Assembly (NCBI RefSeq): GCF_018437505.1
Contig: NZ_CP072467.1
Coordinates: forward strand, 3,868,010-3,932,009
Length of the DNA stretch: 64,000 nt
From: Spiractinospora alimapuensis
Lineage (GTDB): Bacteria; Actinomycetota; Actinomycetes; Streptosporangiales; Streptosporangiaceae
Reading direction: 5' to 3'
Shown here: positions 8,692 to 17,741 of the stretch, in pieces
Layout of the letters: the number at the start of each line of letters is the position of its first letter
Position numbering within the stretch: position 1 is the stretch's first letter
The notes under the pieces: model-generated
Database searches by the model: none
Told to the model about the DNA's origin: nothing
The model's input: only the letters and a program-made list of their open reading frames with translations
Position numbers and translations under genes: made by a program

Positions 8692-9195
8692 TCAGCTCGG
8701 CCGTGGGACCTCCACCCGCCGCCGTGCCCAGGGGGCGCGGAAGACGACCAGGGAGACCAGCAGCGTGACCAGGAGCAGGAGCGCACCGCCGTCGGTCACC
8801 ACCGTAGGGAGGATTCCCGCGGGGCCGTAGAGGTCGATCGACGCCCGGAAGACCTCCGGAGGCACCGCCACCACGCCGGCCGCCTGTCCCGCGTTCACGG
8901 CCACCACCAGCCAGAAGACCCAGGTGTCGCCGCGCAACGCGAGGAGCCCGAGGGCGTTGCCCACGATGAACGCGCACCCCACTACCCGGAATCCGACCAG
9001 GAAGCCGGCGGACTCGGCGTCCGCCTCGGCCGCCGAGAGCCCCGCGAGCCGCATGGAGTGGCTCAGCATCTCCGCGTCGACGATGACGAAGTTCTGCAGC
9101 GTCGTGCCGATGGTGAGGACGACTGAGCAGGCGACGGTGAGCCACTGGAGCCGTCGGGTCCACACCGTGGCAACGGCGGATTTCGGGTTCGTCAT
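8692..9195 (-). CDS. Four-helix membrane protein, function unknown
   Basis: The 167-residue protein has four predicted membrane segments: about 18-40 (LTVACSVVLTIGTTLQNFVI), 70-95 (GCAFIVGNALGLLAL), 95-115 (VFWLVVAVNAGQAAGVVAV) and 130-155 (ALLLLVTLLVSLVVF). It ends in a basic tail. I do not recognise the family. It is first in an operon with the flavin monooxygenase, starting 20 bases from a tetO-like operator and divergent from the TetR gene. A substrate-handling or protective role alongside the monooxygenase is inference. Confidence 0.75.
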   Translation of the reverse strand: MTNPKSAVATVWTRRLQWLTVACSVVLTIGTTLQNFVIVDAEMLSHSMRLAGLSAAEADAESAGFLVGFRVVGCAFIVGNALGLLALRGDTWVFWLVVAVNAGQAAGVVAVPPEVFRASIDLYGPAGILPTVVTDGGALLLLVTLLVSLVVFRAPWARRRVEVPRPS

Positions 9196-9214
9196 GGGCC
9201 ACTCTCCCGTTTCT

Positions 9215-9247
9215 CTATCACCGATAGGGGAACTGTATCACTGATAG
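9215..9247. promoter_or_regulatory. Twin tetO-like operators
   Basis: CTATCACCGATAG (9215-9227) and GTATCACTGATAG (9235-9247, with the perfect core TATCACTGATA) closely match the classic tetracycline operator core CTATCAnTGATAG. Their centres are 20 bp apart in the region between the membrane-protein start (9195) and the TetR start (9259). Confidence 0.8.
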
Positions 9248-9258
9248 ATTGTCCTGCC

Positions 9259-9909
9259 GTGACGGAATCCACGCGGCCACCGGCGAAGCGCCGGGGGCTC
9301 GACCGAGAACAGATCACCAACGCCGCGGTGGAGCTGCTCGACGAAGTGGGGCTCGCCGCGCTGAGTACACGCCGGCTCGCCGCGAAGCTGGGAGTCCAGT
9401 CCCCCACGCTCTACTGGCACGTGCGCAACAAGACTGAGCTGATGGACCTGGTCGCGGAGGCGATCTGCGCCGACGCCTTCCAGATCGACGAGAGCCAGCC
9501 CTGGCGGGACCAGTTGGCCAGCGGCCTGCGCCAGTTCCGCGCTCTCCTGCTCACACACCGCGACGCCGCCACCCTGCTGCGCGAGCGTCCCCCCGTGGGG
9601 CCGCGCAGGCTGGAACAGATCGACACCACGGTCCGTATCCTCCTGCGCGCTGGCTTCTCCGAGGACGAGGCGGCCGGCATTTCCCGTGTCCTCTCCGCCC
9701 ATGTGCTGGCCTCCGTAGAGGACTATCCGCCGCGTCCCACCGACGACTCCGGCGGGGGACCGCCCTCAGCGATGCTCGACGCCCTCGCCGACTTCGAGTC
9801 CCTGCGCCGGGTAGGCCCCAGCTTCGCCCGTCTCGACGGTGCGGAGGTCTTCGAGCTCGGGATCCAGATCCTTCTCGACGGCCTGAGCCGGCGCCGGTCC
9901 ACCTCGTGA
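9259..9909 (+). CDS. TetR-class repressor resembling the tetracycline repressor
   Basis: The 216-residue protein has the HTH RRLAAKLGVQSPTLYWHVRN, nearly the same as the recognition region of transposon TetR proteins (KLGVxxPTLYWHVKNK). It continues with a TetR_C-like helical domain. The GTG start lies 12 bases past the second tetO-like operator. The matching protein and DNA signatures make direct binding to the 9215-9247 dyads very likely. The controlled genes are a membrane protein and a flavin monooxygenase rather than a TetA efflux pump, so the natural inducer may not be tetracycline. Confidence 0.9.
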   Translation: MTESTRPPAKRRGLDREQITNAAVELLDEVGLAALSTRRLAAKLGVQSPTLYWHVRNKTELMDLVAEAICADAFQIDESQPWRDQLASGLRQFRALLLTHRDAATLLRERPPVGPRRLEQIDTTVRILLRAGFSEDEAAGISRVLSAHVLASVEDYPPRPTDDSGGGPPSAMLDALADFESLRRVGPSFARLDGAEVFELGIQILLDGLSRRRSTS

Positions 9910-10116
9910 CCAGCCCGCGCCGCCCCTCACCCGTCCCTCAACCGAGCTCCGTCAGCCGGGTCGCGTGAGGACGGTCGCGCATGGTTGAGGCGGTGCCGGC
10001 CGAGCGACGGAGGACCTGAGCGGAGCGACTGTCCGCGTGGCGCGGTCTCGTCTCGCTCGCGCCGGGGTGACCGCCGGCGACGGGCCCGGACATCGGGTGA
10101 TGTGGAACATGAGGTT

Positions 10117-11577
10117 TCAAAGGGCGCTCGGGGCGGTGGGCGGCGATGGGGGCAGGGTGACCCGGAACGACGCGCCTCCTGTGGCGGAGTGGGTGGCGTG
10201 CACCGAACCGTGGTGGGCCGTGGCGAGGGCCTCGACGATGGCGAGGCCGAGCCCGGCGCCGCTGTTGGTGGAGGAGCGTTGGCCGCCGGAGCGGTAGAAG
10301 CGTTCGAACACGCGCGTTCGGTCGGTTTCGGGGAGCCCCGGGCCGTCGTCGCTGACGTCGACGACGATCTCGTCGCCGGTGTGGATCCGCACCGTCGCGC
10401 TCGTCCCGGGCGGGGTGTGCCGGGACACGTTGGACAGGAGGTTCCCCAACAGGCGCCGCAGGCGGTCGGCGTCCCCGTCCACCCAGGCCGGCCCCTCGGC
10501 ACGGATGGTGAAGACGCGTTCGGGGTCGGCGGCGGCCGCGTCGGTGACCGCCTCCTCGGCGAGGGGAACGAGGTCGAGGCGTTCCAGGGCGAGAGGGGCC
10601 TCTCGTTCGTCGAGCCGGGCGAGAAGGAGCATCTCCTCGACCAGGGAGCCCATCCGGCGCGCCTCGGACTCGATCCGGGCCATCGCCTTCTCCAGGTCGG
10701 CCGGTCGTTCGGCGGCGCCCCGCCGGAAGAGTTCCGCGTAGCCCCGCACCGTCGCGATCGGGGTCCGCAGCTCGTGCGACGCGTCGGACACGAACCGGCG
10801 CAGCCGTCGGTCGGACGCGTCCCTCTCGGCGAAGGCCCGCTGCACCTGTTCCACCATCGCGTTGAACGCGGCGCCCAGCCGACCCACCTCGGTGCGCTGC
10901 CCCGACACGGGGACACGCTCGGACAGGTCGCCGCCACCGATCGCGTCCGCGGTGGCGGCGACCCGGTTGAGGGGCCGAAGGGCACGGCCCACGGTCGGCC
11001 ACGCCAGGGCGACCACGAGCGCGATCGCGAGGAACGAACAGATGAGGGCGATCCGGCCGACCCGGCCCAGCATCCGTTCGGTCGCGGCGTCCCGCATGCC
11101 CACCACCAGCAGGTCGCCGTCGGCGAGGCGGGACACGCGTACCAGCCACTCCGCGTCGCCCCCGTCGGTTCCGGGCACGCGCGTGAACTCCTCGGCGCCC
11201 GTGGTGTCCGGGAGGAGGCCGTCGGGGAGCGTCGCCGCGAGCTCGGGGCCGGACGCCGGGGAACTGGTGCTCAGCACGGCGCCGCGCGCGTCGCGGAGCT
11301 GGAAGAAGGACGGGACCTCGACCCGGTCCGCGTGCCCCGGAAAGGGCTCCGCGGGAAGGCCCGGTTCCTCCGAAGGGTCAGCGGCGAGGTCGGCTGCGAT
11401 GCCCTGACCGGTGACGCGGAGCACGTCGTGGCGCGTGTCCGAGGCCCAGTCCTGGAGGGCGCCGAACATCGCTCCCGTCGGAACCGCGACGCCCACTGCG
11501 AGCAGCACCGTCAGGATGACGACCAGGCGGGCGCGCAACGACATCCGACCTTCGCGCGGCGGAGCGCTGACGGTCAC
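10117..11577 (-). CDS. Two-component sensor histidine kinase
   Basis: The 486-residue protein has TM1 at about 15-40 and an extracytoplasmic sensor of about 130 residues. TM2 (RIALICSFLAIALVVALAW) follows, then a HAMP domain (LRPLNRVAATADAIGGGDL). HisKA has FVSDASHELRTPIATVRGY with the phospho-acceptor near H268. HATPase_c shows LGNLLSNVSRHTP, DVSDDGPGLP and GAGLGLAIVEA. The GTG start overlaps the response-regulator stop as GTGA, so translation is coupled. The layout resembles mycobacterial TcrY/TrcS-type kinases. The signal is unknown; the divergent MMPL transporter suggests envelope or lipid stress. Confidence 0.92.
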   Translation of the reverse strand: MTVSAPPREGRMSLRARLVVILTVLLAVGVAVPTGAMFGALQDWASDTRHDVLRVTGQGIAADLAADPSEEPGLPAEPFPGHADRVEVPSFFQLRDARGAVLSTSSPASGPELAATLPDGLLPDTTGAEEFTRVPGTDGGDAEWLVRVSRLADGDLLVVGMRDAATERMLGRVGRIALICSFLAIALVVALAWPTVGRALRPLNRVAATADAIGGGDLSERVPVSGQRTEVGRLGAAFNAMVEQVQRAFAERDASDRRLRRFVSDASHELRTPIATVRGYAELFRRGAAERPADLEKAMARIESEARRMGSLVEEMLLLARLDEREAPLALERLDLVPLAEEAVTDAAAADPERVFTIRAEGPAWVDGDADRLRRLLGNLLSNVSRHTPPGTSATVRIHTGDEIVVDVSDDGPGLPETDRTRVFERFYRSGGQRSSTNSGAGLGLAIVEALATAHHGSVHATHSATGGASFRVTLPPSPPTAPSAL

Positions 11578-12308
11578 TGCTCGTCCCCACCGTCGACCGC
11601 GTCGGAGCCGTCCGTCTGGCCGGGGGCCCGCAACACGTACCCGACCCGGGGCAGGGTGTGGATCAGGGGGACACGACCCCGGTCGACCTTGCGCCGCAGG
11701 TAACTGATGTAGGTCTGCACGACACCTCCGCTGCCACCGAAGTCGTACTGCCACACGTGATCCAGGATCTGGCGCTGGGAGAGAACCCGTCCCGCGTTCA
11801 GCACGAGGTAGCGCAGCAGGGTGAACTCGGTGGGGGTGAGGTCGATGCTGACGGTTCCACGTCGGACGCCGTGCGCGTCCTCGTCGATCTCGAGGTCGGC
11901 GACCCGAAGCACGCTACGGGGAGCCGGCGTCCCGGCGCGACGCAGGACGGCCCTGACCCGCGCCACCAGCTCCTCGAGGCTGAACGGCTTCGGCACGTAG
12001 TCGTCGCCGCCGGCGGTGAACCCGCTGATCCGGTCCGCCGCGCTGTCCCGCGCGGTCAGGAACACCACCGGGACGTCGCGGCCACCGGCGCGGAGCCGGC
12101 GGCACAGGTCGACACCGGATCCATCGGGGAGCATCACGTCCAGCACGATGAGGTCGGGGCGGAACCGCTGGTGTTCGGCCACCGCGTCCGCAGCCGTGCC
12201 CGCCGTGCTGGTCACGAAGCCTTCGTAGCGTAGGGCGGTCGCCACCAGGTCGGCGAGGTACTCCTCGTCGTCCACGACGAGGACGCGGGGCGTCTTGGCT
12301 GTGGTCAC
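11574..12308 (-). CDS. OmpR/PhoB-family response regulator
   Basis: The 244-residue protein has a receiver domain with the acidic pair in VLVVDDEE, phospho-acceptor D57 in LIVLDVMLPDGSG, a switch threonine in VFLTARD, and the conserved lysine in DDYVPKPFS (proline in place of the usual threonine before it). The C-terminal winged helix contains LTPTEFTLLRYLVLNAGRVL and ends in RVGYVLRAP. It starts with GTG at 12308, divergent from the MMPL gene, and overlaps the kinase by 4 bases. The operon pair probably autoregulates and may control the transporter. Confidence 0.92.
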   Translation of the reverse strand: MTTAKTPRVLVVDDEEYLADLVATALRYEGFVTSTAGTAADAVAEHQRFRPDLIVLDVMLPDGSGVDLCRRLRAGGRDVPVVFLTARDSAADRISGFTAGGDDYVPKPFSLEELVARVRAVLRRAGTPAPRSVLRVADLEIDEDAHGVRRGTVSIDLTPTEFTLLRYLVLNAGRVLSQRQILDHVWQYDFGGSGGVVQTYISYLRRKVDRGRVPLIHTLPRVGYVLRAPGQTDGSDAVDGGDEQ

Positions 12309-12421
12309 GCGCCCCAGTGTGGTGTAGGGCGGTGACGGATCCCAGGGAGTGGCCCGTTTCCACAGAACTCTCTAAGAAGCGGCGCAGACCGGTCGAAGAC
12401 CGGATTGGTCGGCTGGGACGT

Positions 12422-14605
12422 ATGGAAAAACTGTCGCGCTTCGTGCTCGCGCACCGCGCCATGGTCGTCATCTTCTCCCTGCTGGCGGTGCTCGCGGGAG
12501 GGGCTTCGGCGGCGTTGGTCGCGCCCCAACTGACCAGCGACTTCCCACACCAGGGCGTGGACGCCTGGGAAGCGAACACCACGATCGAGGAGACCTACGG
12601 ACAGGGCGGTGAGGAGCGCCCGCACGTCGCCGTCGTGGTGCTGCCCGAGGGCACGTCGGTCACGGACGCCGGGACGACCGAGACCGTGGGATCGGCGTTC
12701 GCCGCGCTCGCGGATGCCGAGGACGCCCGCACCCACTCCTATGCCGACGACGAGGACCCAGCGCTGCTCGGCGACGACGACCGCACCACGGCCGGACTCG
12801 TCTACATGGGGCCGACGTCGGACGGCAGTCCGCCGGGCGGAGGGCTGGGCGAGGTCCCCGACCACTCGCCCGTGATCCAGGAACGCCTCCTCGCGGAGCT
12901 GCCCACCGGAACCACCGTGCACGTGACCGGGCTGGACGCCCTGGCTCCCGGTGAGGACGCCGGCGGGCTCAACGTGCCCGTCAAGATCGCGGTCACGTCG
13001 CTCGCCGCCATCATCGTCCTCGCGCTCGTGTTTCGGTCGTTGCTCGCCTTCGTGCCGTTCCTGATCGCGACGGTGGCGATCCCGGTGTCCTTCGCCGGCC
13101 TGCTCGTCTTCACACTGGTCGGGGACGTGCACACCCAGGCGATGACCCTCCTGCCGATCCTTGGGCTCGGACTCGCCATCGACTACGCCCTCGTTCTGAT
13201 CACGCGCTGGCGCGAGGAGCTCGCCGGCGGGTACCGCGGCGACGAGGCGGTGCGCCGAACCATGGCCTCCGCCGGTCGTTCCGTGCTGTTCAGCGCCGGA
13301 GCGGTGGCGATCGGCCTCGCGGCGATGATGGTCCTGCCGGTGATGTTCCTGCGCAGCCTCGGCGCCGCCGGGCTGCTGATCACCGGAGCGAGCGCCCTCG
13401 CCACCCTGACACTGCTTCCCGTGCTCCTGGCCCGGCTGGGACGCGAGGGGGGCCGCGCGGCGAACCGGGCCGCCGCCGGCGACGTGAAGGAGTCCAGCCG
13501 TGGCTGGTCCGCGTGGGCACGGCTGATGGTGCGCTTCCGCCACCCCGCGGCGCTGCTGACGGGCGGCGCCCTCGCGGCCCTGTGCGTGCTCGCCGTGAAC
13601 ATCGACATGGGGGTCCCCGAGAGTCAGGACCTCAGCACATCCGGTGCGGCCCACGAGGGGGTCGTCGCGTTGGACGAGGCCGGGATGGACCGGGGGCTCC
13701 TCACCCCGATCGAGGTCCTGGTGCCGCCGGAGGAGGACTCCCAGAGCGTCACCGCCGACCTGCGGGCCGAGTCCGGTGTCGAGGCGGTGCTCCCCGCCGA
13801 ACCGGCACTCACGGGGCACCAGTTGTTGGAGGTCGTCCCCGGCGCGGAAACCGGGACCTCGGAAGGGGAGGAGACTATCGAGCGGTTGGTCGAGCTGGTG
13901 CCGGACGGGGTCATGGTCGGCGGGTACGCCGCGCAGAACGCCGAGCTCGTCGCGCAGACCTACGGCGCGTTCCCCTGGGTGCTGCTGATGACCGGCCTGG
14001 TCACCTTCGTGCTCCTGGCGCGCGCGTTCCGTTCGCTCCTTCTGCCGTTGAAGGCGATCCTGTGCAACCTGCTGTCCCTAGGCGCGGTACTCGGGGCAAT
14101 GGTGGTCGTGTGGCAGTGGGGTGTGGGTACGGAGACGCTTCTGGGCCTGGAGTCAACGGGCACCATCGGGCAGTTCGTCCCGATCACCATCTTCGCCTTC
14201 CTCTACGGCCTGTCCATGGACTACGAGGTGTTCATCCTGGCGCGGATGCGGGAGAGCTACGACCGGGGCGCGGACACCGCGCGCGCGGTCGTGCACGGGG
14301 TTGGCCGCACCGGACGCCTGGTCACCAGCGCGGCCCTCATCCTCTTCTTCTCGTTCGCCGCCATGGCCTCCGGAGGTGAGCTCGACGTCGCGGTGTTCGC
14401 CACCGGCATGGGGCTCGGCATCCTCATAGACGCCACCCTGGTGCGCGGCGTCCTGGTTCCGGCGACGGTGGCGATGATGGGCCGTTGGAACTGGTGGCTG
14501 CCCGAGTGGGCGGCGCGGGTGCTTCGGGTCCCCGCATCGCCGCTGCGCGAGGACAGGGAGCCTGCCGAGGAGTCGCGGGCCGAGGTGAGCGCGGCCCACC
14601 ACTGA
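12422..14605 (+). CDS. MMPL-family RND transporter
   Basis: The 727-residue protein has the two-fold RND layout: TM1 at about 17-37, an outer domain, a bundle of five helices around 185-355, a second outer domain, and a second bundle around 515-690. The MMPL motifs GLGLAIDYALVLITRWREEL and FLYGLSMDYEVFILARMRE carry the intramembrane Asp-Tyr pairs needed for proton coupling. I chose the ATG at 12422 because MEKLSRFVLAHR is the standard N-terminus; the frame stays open upstream. Family members export lipids, siderophores or drugs using the proton gradient. The divergent two-component genes suggest regulated expression. Confidence 0.92.
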   Translation: MEKLSRFVLAHRAMVVIFSLLAVLAGGASAALVAPQLTSDFPHQGVDAWEANTTIEETYGQGGEERPHVAVVVLPEGTSVTDAGTTETVGSAFAALADAEDARTHSYADDEDPALLGDDDRTTAGLVYMGPTSDGSPPGGGLGEVPDHSPVIQERLLAELPTGTTVHVTGLDALAPGEDAGGLNVPVKIAVTSLAAIIVLALVFRSLLAFVPFLIATVAIPVSFAGLLVFTLVGDVHTQAMTLLPILGLGLAIDYALVLITRWREELAGGYRGDEAVRRTMASAGRSVLFSAGAVAIGLAAMMVLPVMFLRSLGAAGLLITGASALATLTLLPVLLARLGREGGRAANRAAAGDVKESSRGWSAWARLMVRFRHPAALLTGGALAALCVLAVNIDMGVPESQDLSTSGAAHEGVVALDEAGMDRGLLTPIEVLVPPEEDSQSVTADLRAESGVEAVLPAEPALTGHQLLEVVPGAETGTSEGEETIERLVELVPDGVMVGGYAAQNAELVAQTYGAFPWVLLMTGLVTFVLLARAFRSLLLPLKAILCNLLSLGAVLGAMVVVWQWGVGTETLLGLESTGTIGQFVPITIFAFLYGLSMDYEVFILARMRESYDRGADTARAVVHGVGRTGRLVTSAALILFFSFAAMASGGELDVAVFATGMGLGILIDATLVRGVLVPATVAMMGRWNWWLPEWAARVLRVPASPLREDREPAEESRAEVSAAHH

Positions 14606-14619
14606 GGCGCTCCCCGCTC

Positions 14620-14658
14620 CGTCATCGGTCCGCGACACGGGGGCGTGGGCCGATGACG
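14620..14658. terminator. Inverted repeat after MMPL gene
   Basis: CGTCATCGG (14620-14628) and CCGATGACG (14650-14658) are a perfect 9-bp inverted repeat 14 bases after the stop. It could terminate transcription or isolate the next gene. No T-run follows. Confidence 0.45.
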
Positions 14659-14692
14659 AGGGTCGGGGGAGGTGCCCCGATATCGTCGCAGC

Positions 14693-15718
14693 ATGAGAGC
14701 GATCGTCTTCACCGAACACGGCCCGCCGGAAGTCCTGCACCTGGTCGAGCGGGAACCGCGACAGCCGGGACCTGGGCAGGTGCGGATCCGTGTGTTGGTG
14801 TCGGCGGTGAACCCCACCGACTGGAAACAGCGTAAGGGGGTCACCCCGGGAGAGTCGGTGGCCGCCACGGTGCCCAACCAGGACGGCGCGGGCGTCGTGG
14901 ACGCCGTCGGCCCGGGCGTGCGGGGCGTCGCGGTCGGCGATCACGTCTGGGTCCTGCTCGCCTCCCACTACGCGCCGGACTCGGGTACGGCGCAGCAGTA
15001 CACCATCCTGCCGGAGGAACGGGTCGTGGTCCTGCCCGAAGGAGTGGACTTCACCACCGGCGCCGCCATCGGCATCCCGGCCGTGACGGCCCACCGTGCC
15101 CTTACCGTCGCCGAGGACGGGCCCCGGCGTCTCGTCCCCGGGGCCCTGGAGGGAATGACGGTACTGGTCTCCGGCGGCGCCGGCGCGGTGGGCCACGCGG
15201 CCATCCAGTTGGCGCGCTGGGCCGGAGCGACCGTGCTGACCACCGTGAGCAACGAGGAGAAGGCCACGCTGGCGCGGGCCGCCGGAGCCCAGCACGTGTT
15301 CCGCTACACCGAGCGGTCACTCGAGGCGTCCATCCGGGAGATCGCGCCGGAGGGAGTCGACATCGTCGTCGAGGTCGCCGCCGGCGCCAACGCCGAACTC
15401 AACTGCGCGGTGGTCCGGGAACGGGGAACCGTGGCGATCTACGGCAACGAGCGGGGTGGCGGCACGGTGAGTCTCGACTTCGGCCGCAACCTCTGGCTCA
15501 ACACCCGCTACCAGTTCCTCGTGCTCTACACCGTGGGTCTGGAGGCGCTGCGCGCGGGCGCCGAGGACGTCACGGCGGCGTTGCGCGACGGCGCGCTGCC
15601 CGTCGGAGCGGAACACGGTCTGCCCGTGATCCGCTTCCCGCTCGAGCGGGCGGACAAGGCGCACGCCGCCGTGGAGTCGGGCGTCGTCGGAAAGGTCGTC
15701 ATCGACGTTCCGCACTGA
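14693..15718 (+). CDS. Zinc-independent NADPH:quinone reductase (MDR family)
   Basis: The 341-residue protein is typical of the quinone-oxidoreductase branch of medium-chain dehydrogenases. It has an N-terminal GroES-like domain with VNPTDWKQRKG, a VPNQDGAGVVDAVGPGV segment, and the NADPH fold at MTVLVSGGAGAVGHAAIQLA. The C-terminal FPLERADKAHAAVESG is also present. The catalytic-zinc Cys/His set is absent, as expected for quinone reductases. The ATG at 14693 begins the conserved MRAIVFTEHG. It probably reduces quinones or enones and is transcribed alone. Confidence 0.88.
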   Translation: MRAIVFTEHGPPEVLHLVEREPRQPGPGQVRIRVLVSAVNPTDWKQRKGVTPGESVAATVPNQDGAGVVDAVGPGVRGVAVGDHVWVLLASHYAPDSGTAQQYTILPEERVVVLPEGVDFTTGAAIGIPAVTAHRALTVAEDGPRRLVPGALEGMTVLVSGGAGAVGHAAIQLARWAGATVLTTVSNEEKATLARAAGAQHVFRYTERSLEASIREIAPEGVDIVVEVAAGANAELNCAVVRERGTVAIYGNERGGGTVSLDFGRNLWLNTRYQFLVLYTVGLEALRAGAEDVTAALRDGALPVGAEHGLPVIRFPLERADKAHAAVESGVVGKVVIDVPH

Positions 15719-15753
15719 CGCTCGAGCGGCGCTGTCGCACCGCCCGGTTCGTG

Positions 15754-16215
15754 TCAGGCGGGGACAGGGGCGAGCATGAGGTCCTTGGCCGCCGCGCGGA
15801 TCTCCTCGCTGAACGGCATCGGTCGCAGCGTCGACGGATCCAGGTTGACGTTCACCCGGTGGCCCTCGGCGTGCACCGTCGCGCGGTCGGCCGACAACAC
15901 CCGGAACCCGTAGGTCCCGCTGGTGCGGCCCATCCGCGCGAAACCAAAGTGCACGACCACCTCACCCGGCGTCATGATCGGCACGTGGTGCAGCATCTTG
16001 GTCTCGCGGACCGCGAAGAACACGTCCGGGAACACTGAGCGCGCGGGGTCGGGGGCCCACCCCTGACGCACCCAGTAGGCCGTGATCGCGCGCTCGACCA
16101 GCACGGCGTACTTCGCGTTGTGCAGCATGCCCATGGCGTCCAGGTCGTCGAAGTACACCTGGACGGTTTCGTGGTGTCCGCCGTCGGTCTGTGCGGGCGT
16201 ATCGGTCACGGTCAC
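15754..16215 (-). CDS. Hotdog-fold acyl-CoA thioesterase (4HBT/YbgC-like)
   Basis: The 153-residue protein has the 4HBT signature: VYFDDLDAMGMLHNAKYAVL near the start, with the catalytic aspartate and the DxxGHxxN-like turn. The hotdog strands VVVHFGFARMGRTSGTYGF follow. The GTG start overlaps the TetR stop as GTGA, so the two genes are translationally coupled. Such enzymes hydrolyse acyl- or hydroxybenzoyl-CoA. Pairing with a TetR suggests regulation by an acyl-CoA or a fatty substrate; this is inference. Confidence 0.85.
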   Translation of the reverse strand: MTVTDTPAQTDGGHHETVQVYFDDLDAMGMLHNAKYAVLVERAITAYWVRQGWAPDPARSVFPDVFFAVRETKMLHHVPIMTPGEVVVHFGFARMGRTSGTYGFRVLSADRATVHAEGHRVNVNLDPSTLRPMPFSEEIRAAAKDLMLAPVPA

Positions 16216-16850
16216 TCCTTGGGCAGCAGGGTTGGTTCGGTGGACAGGGCACGCAGGCGCTCCAGCACCGCGCGTCGGGACATGGCGTAGACGTCGAGTC
16301 CGGACAGCAGTTGGGTGTGGGTGACCACGATGGCCCCGAGGGCCTCGACCTCGAGCGCGAGCCGACCGGGGTCGACGTCCGTCGGCAGTTCCCCGTCGTC
16401 GACAGCGGCGACGACGGTGCGCCGGAGCAGGTCGAACCACGCCTCCAGGGCCTCGGTGATCCGGTCACGGACGGGCCCCGGCCGGTCGTCGAGTTCGGCG
16501 TAGACGGCGGTGAAGAAGCATCCACCCGGGAGGACCCGATCGGCGTAGAAACGCAGGCGGGTCTCGTGCAGGGCGAAGAGCCGCCGCACCCCGTTCGGCC
16601 GCGCCATGGCGGGACGGACGATGTGGTCGACCCACTGCTGACGCGCCCAGGCGACGGTGTCGAGCTGCAGCTCTTCCTTGTCCTTCCAGTGCGCGAACAG
16701 GCCCGACTTGCTGATGCCCGTGGCCGACGCCAGGTGCCCCAGGGACAACCCGTCCAGCCCGTCCACGGAGCCCAACCGAACGGCGTGCTCCAGAACGGCC
16801 TCCCGGCTGCGTTGCCCCCGGGCCCGGCGTCGGTCACCTGTCTCTGTCAT
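16212..16850 (-). CDS. TetR family regulator, operon with thioesterase
   Basis: The 212-residue protein has the HTH SLGHLASATGISKSGLFAHW followed by KDKEEL. The C-terminal half contains VLPGGCFFTAVYAELDDRPG, typical of the TetR_C subgroup that keeps a GGCF motif. It is first in a two-gene operon with the thioesterase and has a strong dyad 14 bases upstream of its start. Autoregulation of the operon is likely. Confidence 0.9.
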   Translation of the reverse strand: MTETGDRRRARGQRSREAVLEHAVRLGSVDGLDGLSLGHLASATGISKSGLFAHWKDKEELQLDTVAWARQQWVDHIVRPAMARPNGVRRLFALHETRLRFYADRVLPGGCFFTAVYAELDDRPGPVRDRITEALEAWFDLLRRTVVAAVDDGELPTDVDPGRLALEVEALGAIVVTHTQLLSGLDVYAMSRRAVLERLRALSTEPTLLPKE

Positions 16851-16863
16851 GCCTCCAGACTAT

Positions 16864-16879
16864 ACGACCGACCGGTCGT
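16864..16879. promoter_or_regulatory. TetR operator upstream of thioesterase operon
   Basis: ACGACC-GACC-GGTCGT is a perfect 6+4+6 dyad and contains the inner palindrome GACCGGTC. It lies 14 bases before the TetR start codon. This pattern matches common actinobacterial TetR sites. Confidence 0.7.
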
Positions 16880-17087
16880 GTTTCTTATGTGGCCCCCTCG
16901 GTCGTGATCACGGGGATGCCGTGGGAAAAGAGTGGCCGGAGTGACGCGGGCACCAAGATCAACGGCGCTGGTCGGTTGGTGGCCGGGTGTCACGCGGTGA
17001 TAGATCAGGCCTGTGAACCCGGTTCAGCTACCGCGAATCCCGCGTTCCGTCCCCACGAGCCCCCTGCACAAGCGAATGTGAGTCACA

Positions 17088-17723
17088 TTGGACTTTTTCA
17101 ACGCCAACCCCCTCATCGCCGTCCATGTCCCCATTGATCCGGCGACCCCGATGGGCAAGCCCGCCTATGACGTCGTCGACCACGCCGATCAACTTCTCGC
17201 GAAGGCGTTCCAGGATCTGGGCGACGGAGGTGGCGGCGGTCTACTGAGGGACTTCGCTCAGTCCATGACCAACTCCTACAGCTACCTGGTCTTCGACGCA
17301 CACGAGCAGCTCATGCTGAGCTTGGCCGAAAGCCGGGGACACGGAAAGTCCACGACGACCGTCGCGTGGGCGGCGGGGCAGGCGATCGGCTCCATCACCA
17401 TGGAACGTTCTCTTTCCGTCAAGAGCTACTGGGCCAACGACGCCTACGGCAATCTCCAGGCGAGAATCGAGAAGCTGCCCGATGATCGCGGTTTCCTGGA
17501 AATACTCGCCGATCCCAACGTCGCCGCTGCCGTCTATCTCGTGAAGGACGCGCACGACCACGAGATAGCTCGAATCACCGACTCCAAACAGATGGGCGTG
17601 GGCGGGATAGGGATGGTTTCCCACCACATCCTCGAGGTCCGGTATCCGCAGTTGGGTGAACCGCTGTCCACCCTGCTGCGCGTCGCGACCATTGTCATGC
17701 ACTTCGCCGAGCTCCGCGACTGA
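17088..17723 (+). CDS. Uncharacterised protein, possibly LURP-one/scramblase-like fold
   Basis: The 211-residue protein has no clear transmembrane segment. It contains strand-rich stretches (SYLVFDAHEQLMLSLAES, NLQARIEKLP, AVYLVKDAHDHEIARITD) in the pattern of a tubby/LURP-one-like barrel, but the match is weak. The frame reads cleanly and is convergent with the NmrA-like gene. The start is uncertain: TTG at 17088 is the first possible one because an in-frame ATG at 17076 is followed at once by a stop. An ATG at 17151 is the alternative. Codon use is slightly richer in A/T than in its neighbours. Confidence 0.65.
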   Translation: MDFFNANPLIAVHVPIDPATPMGKPAYDVVDHADQLLAKAFQDLGDGGGGGLLRDFAQSMTNSYSYLVFDAHEQLMLSLAESRGHGKSTTTVAWAAGQAIGSITMERSLSVKSYWANDAYGNLQARIEKLPDDRGFLEILADPNVAAAVYLVKDAHDHEIARITDSKQMGVGGIGMVSHHILEVRYPQLGEPLSTLLRVATIVMHFAELRD

Positions 17724-17741
17724 CCACCTTCCGGTCGGCGT

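Noticed and set aside
9985-11703. Long plus-strand open frame over the sensor kinase
   Set aside because: A GC-rich shadow; the kinase and regulator on the minus strand have all domain motifs.
12305-13819. Long minus-strand open frame over the MMPL gene
   Set aside because: Composition is Arg/Gly/His-rich with no motif; the MMPL protein reads through the same bases.
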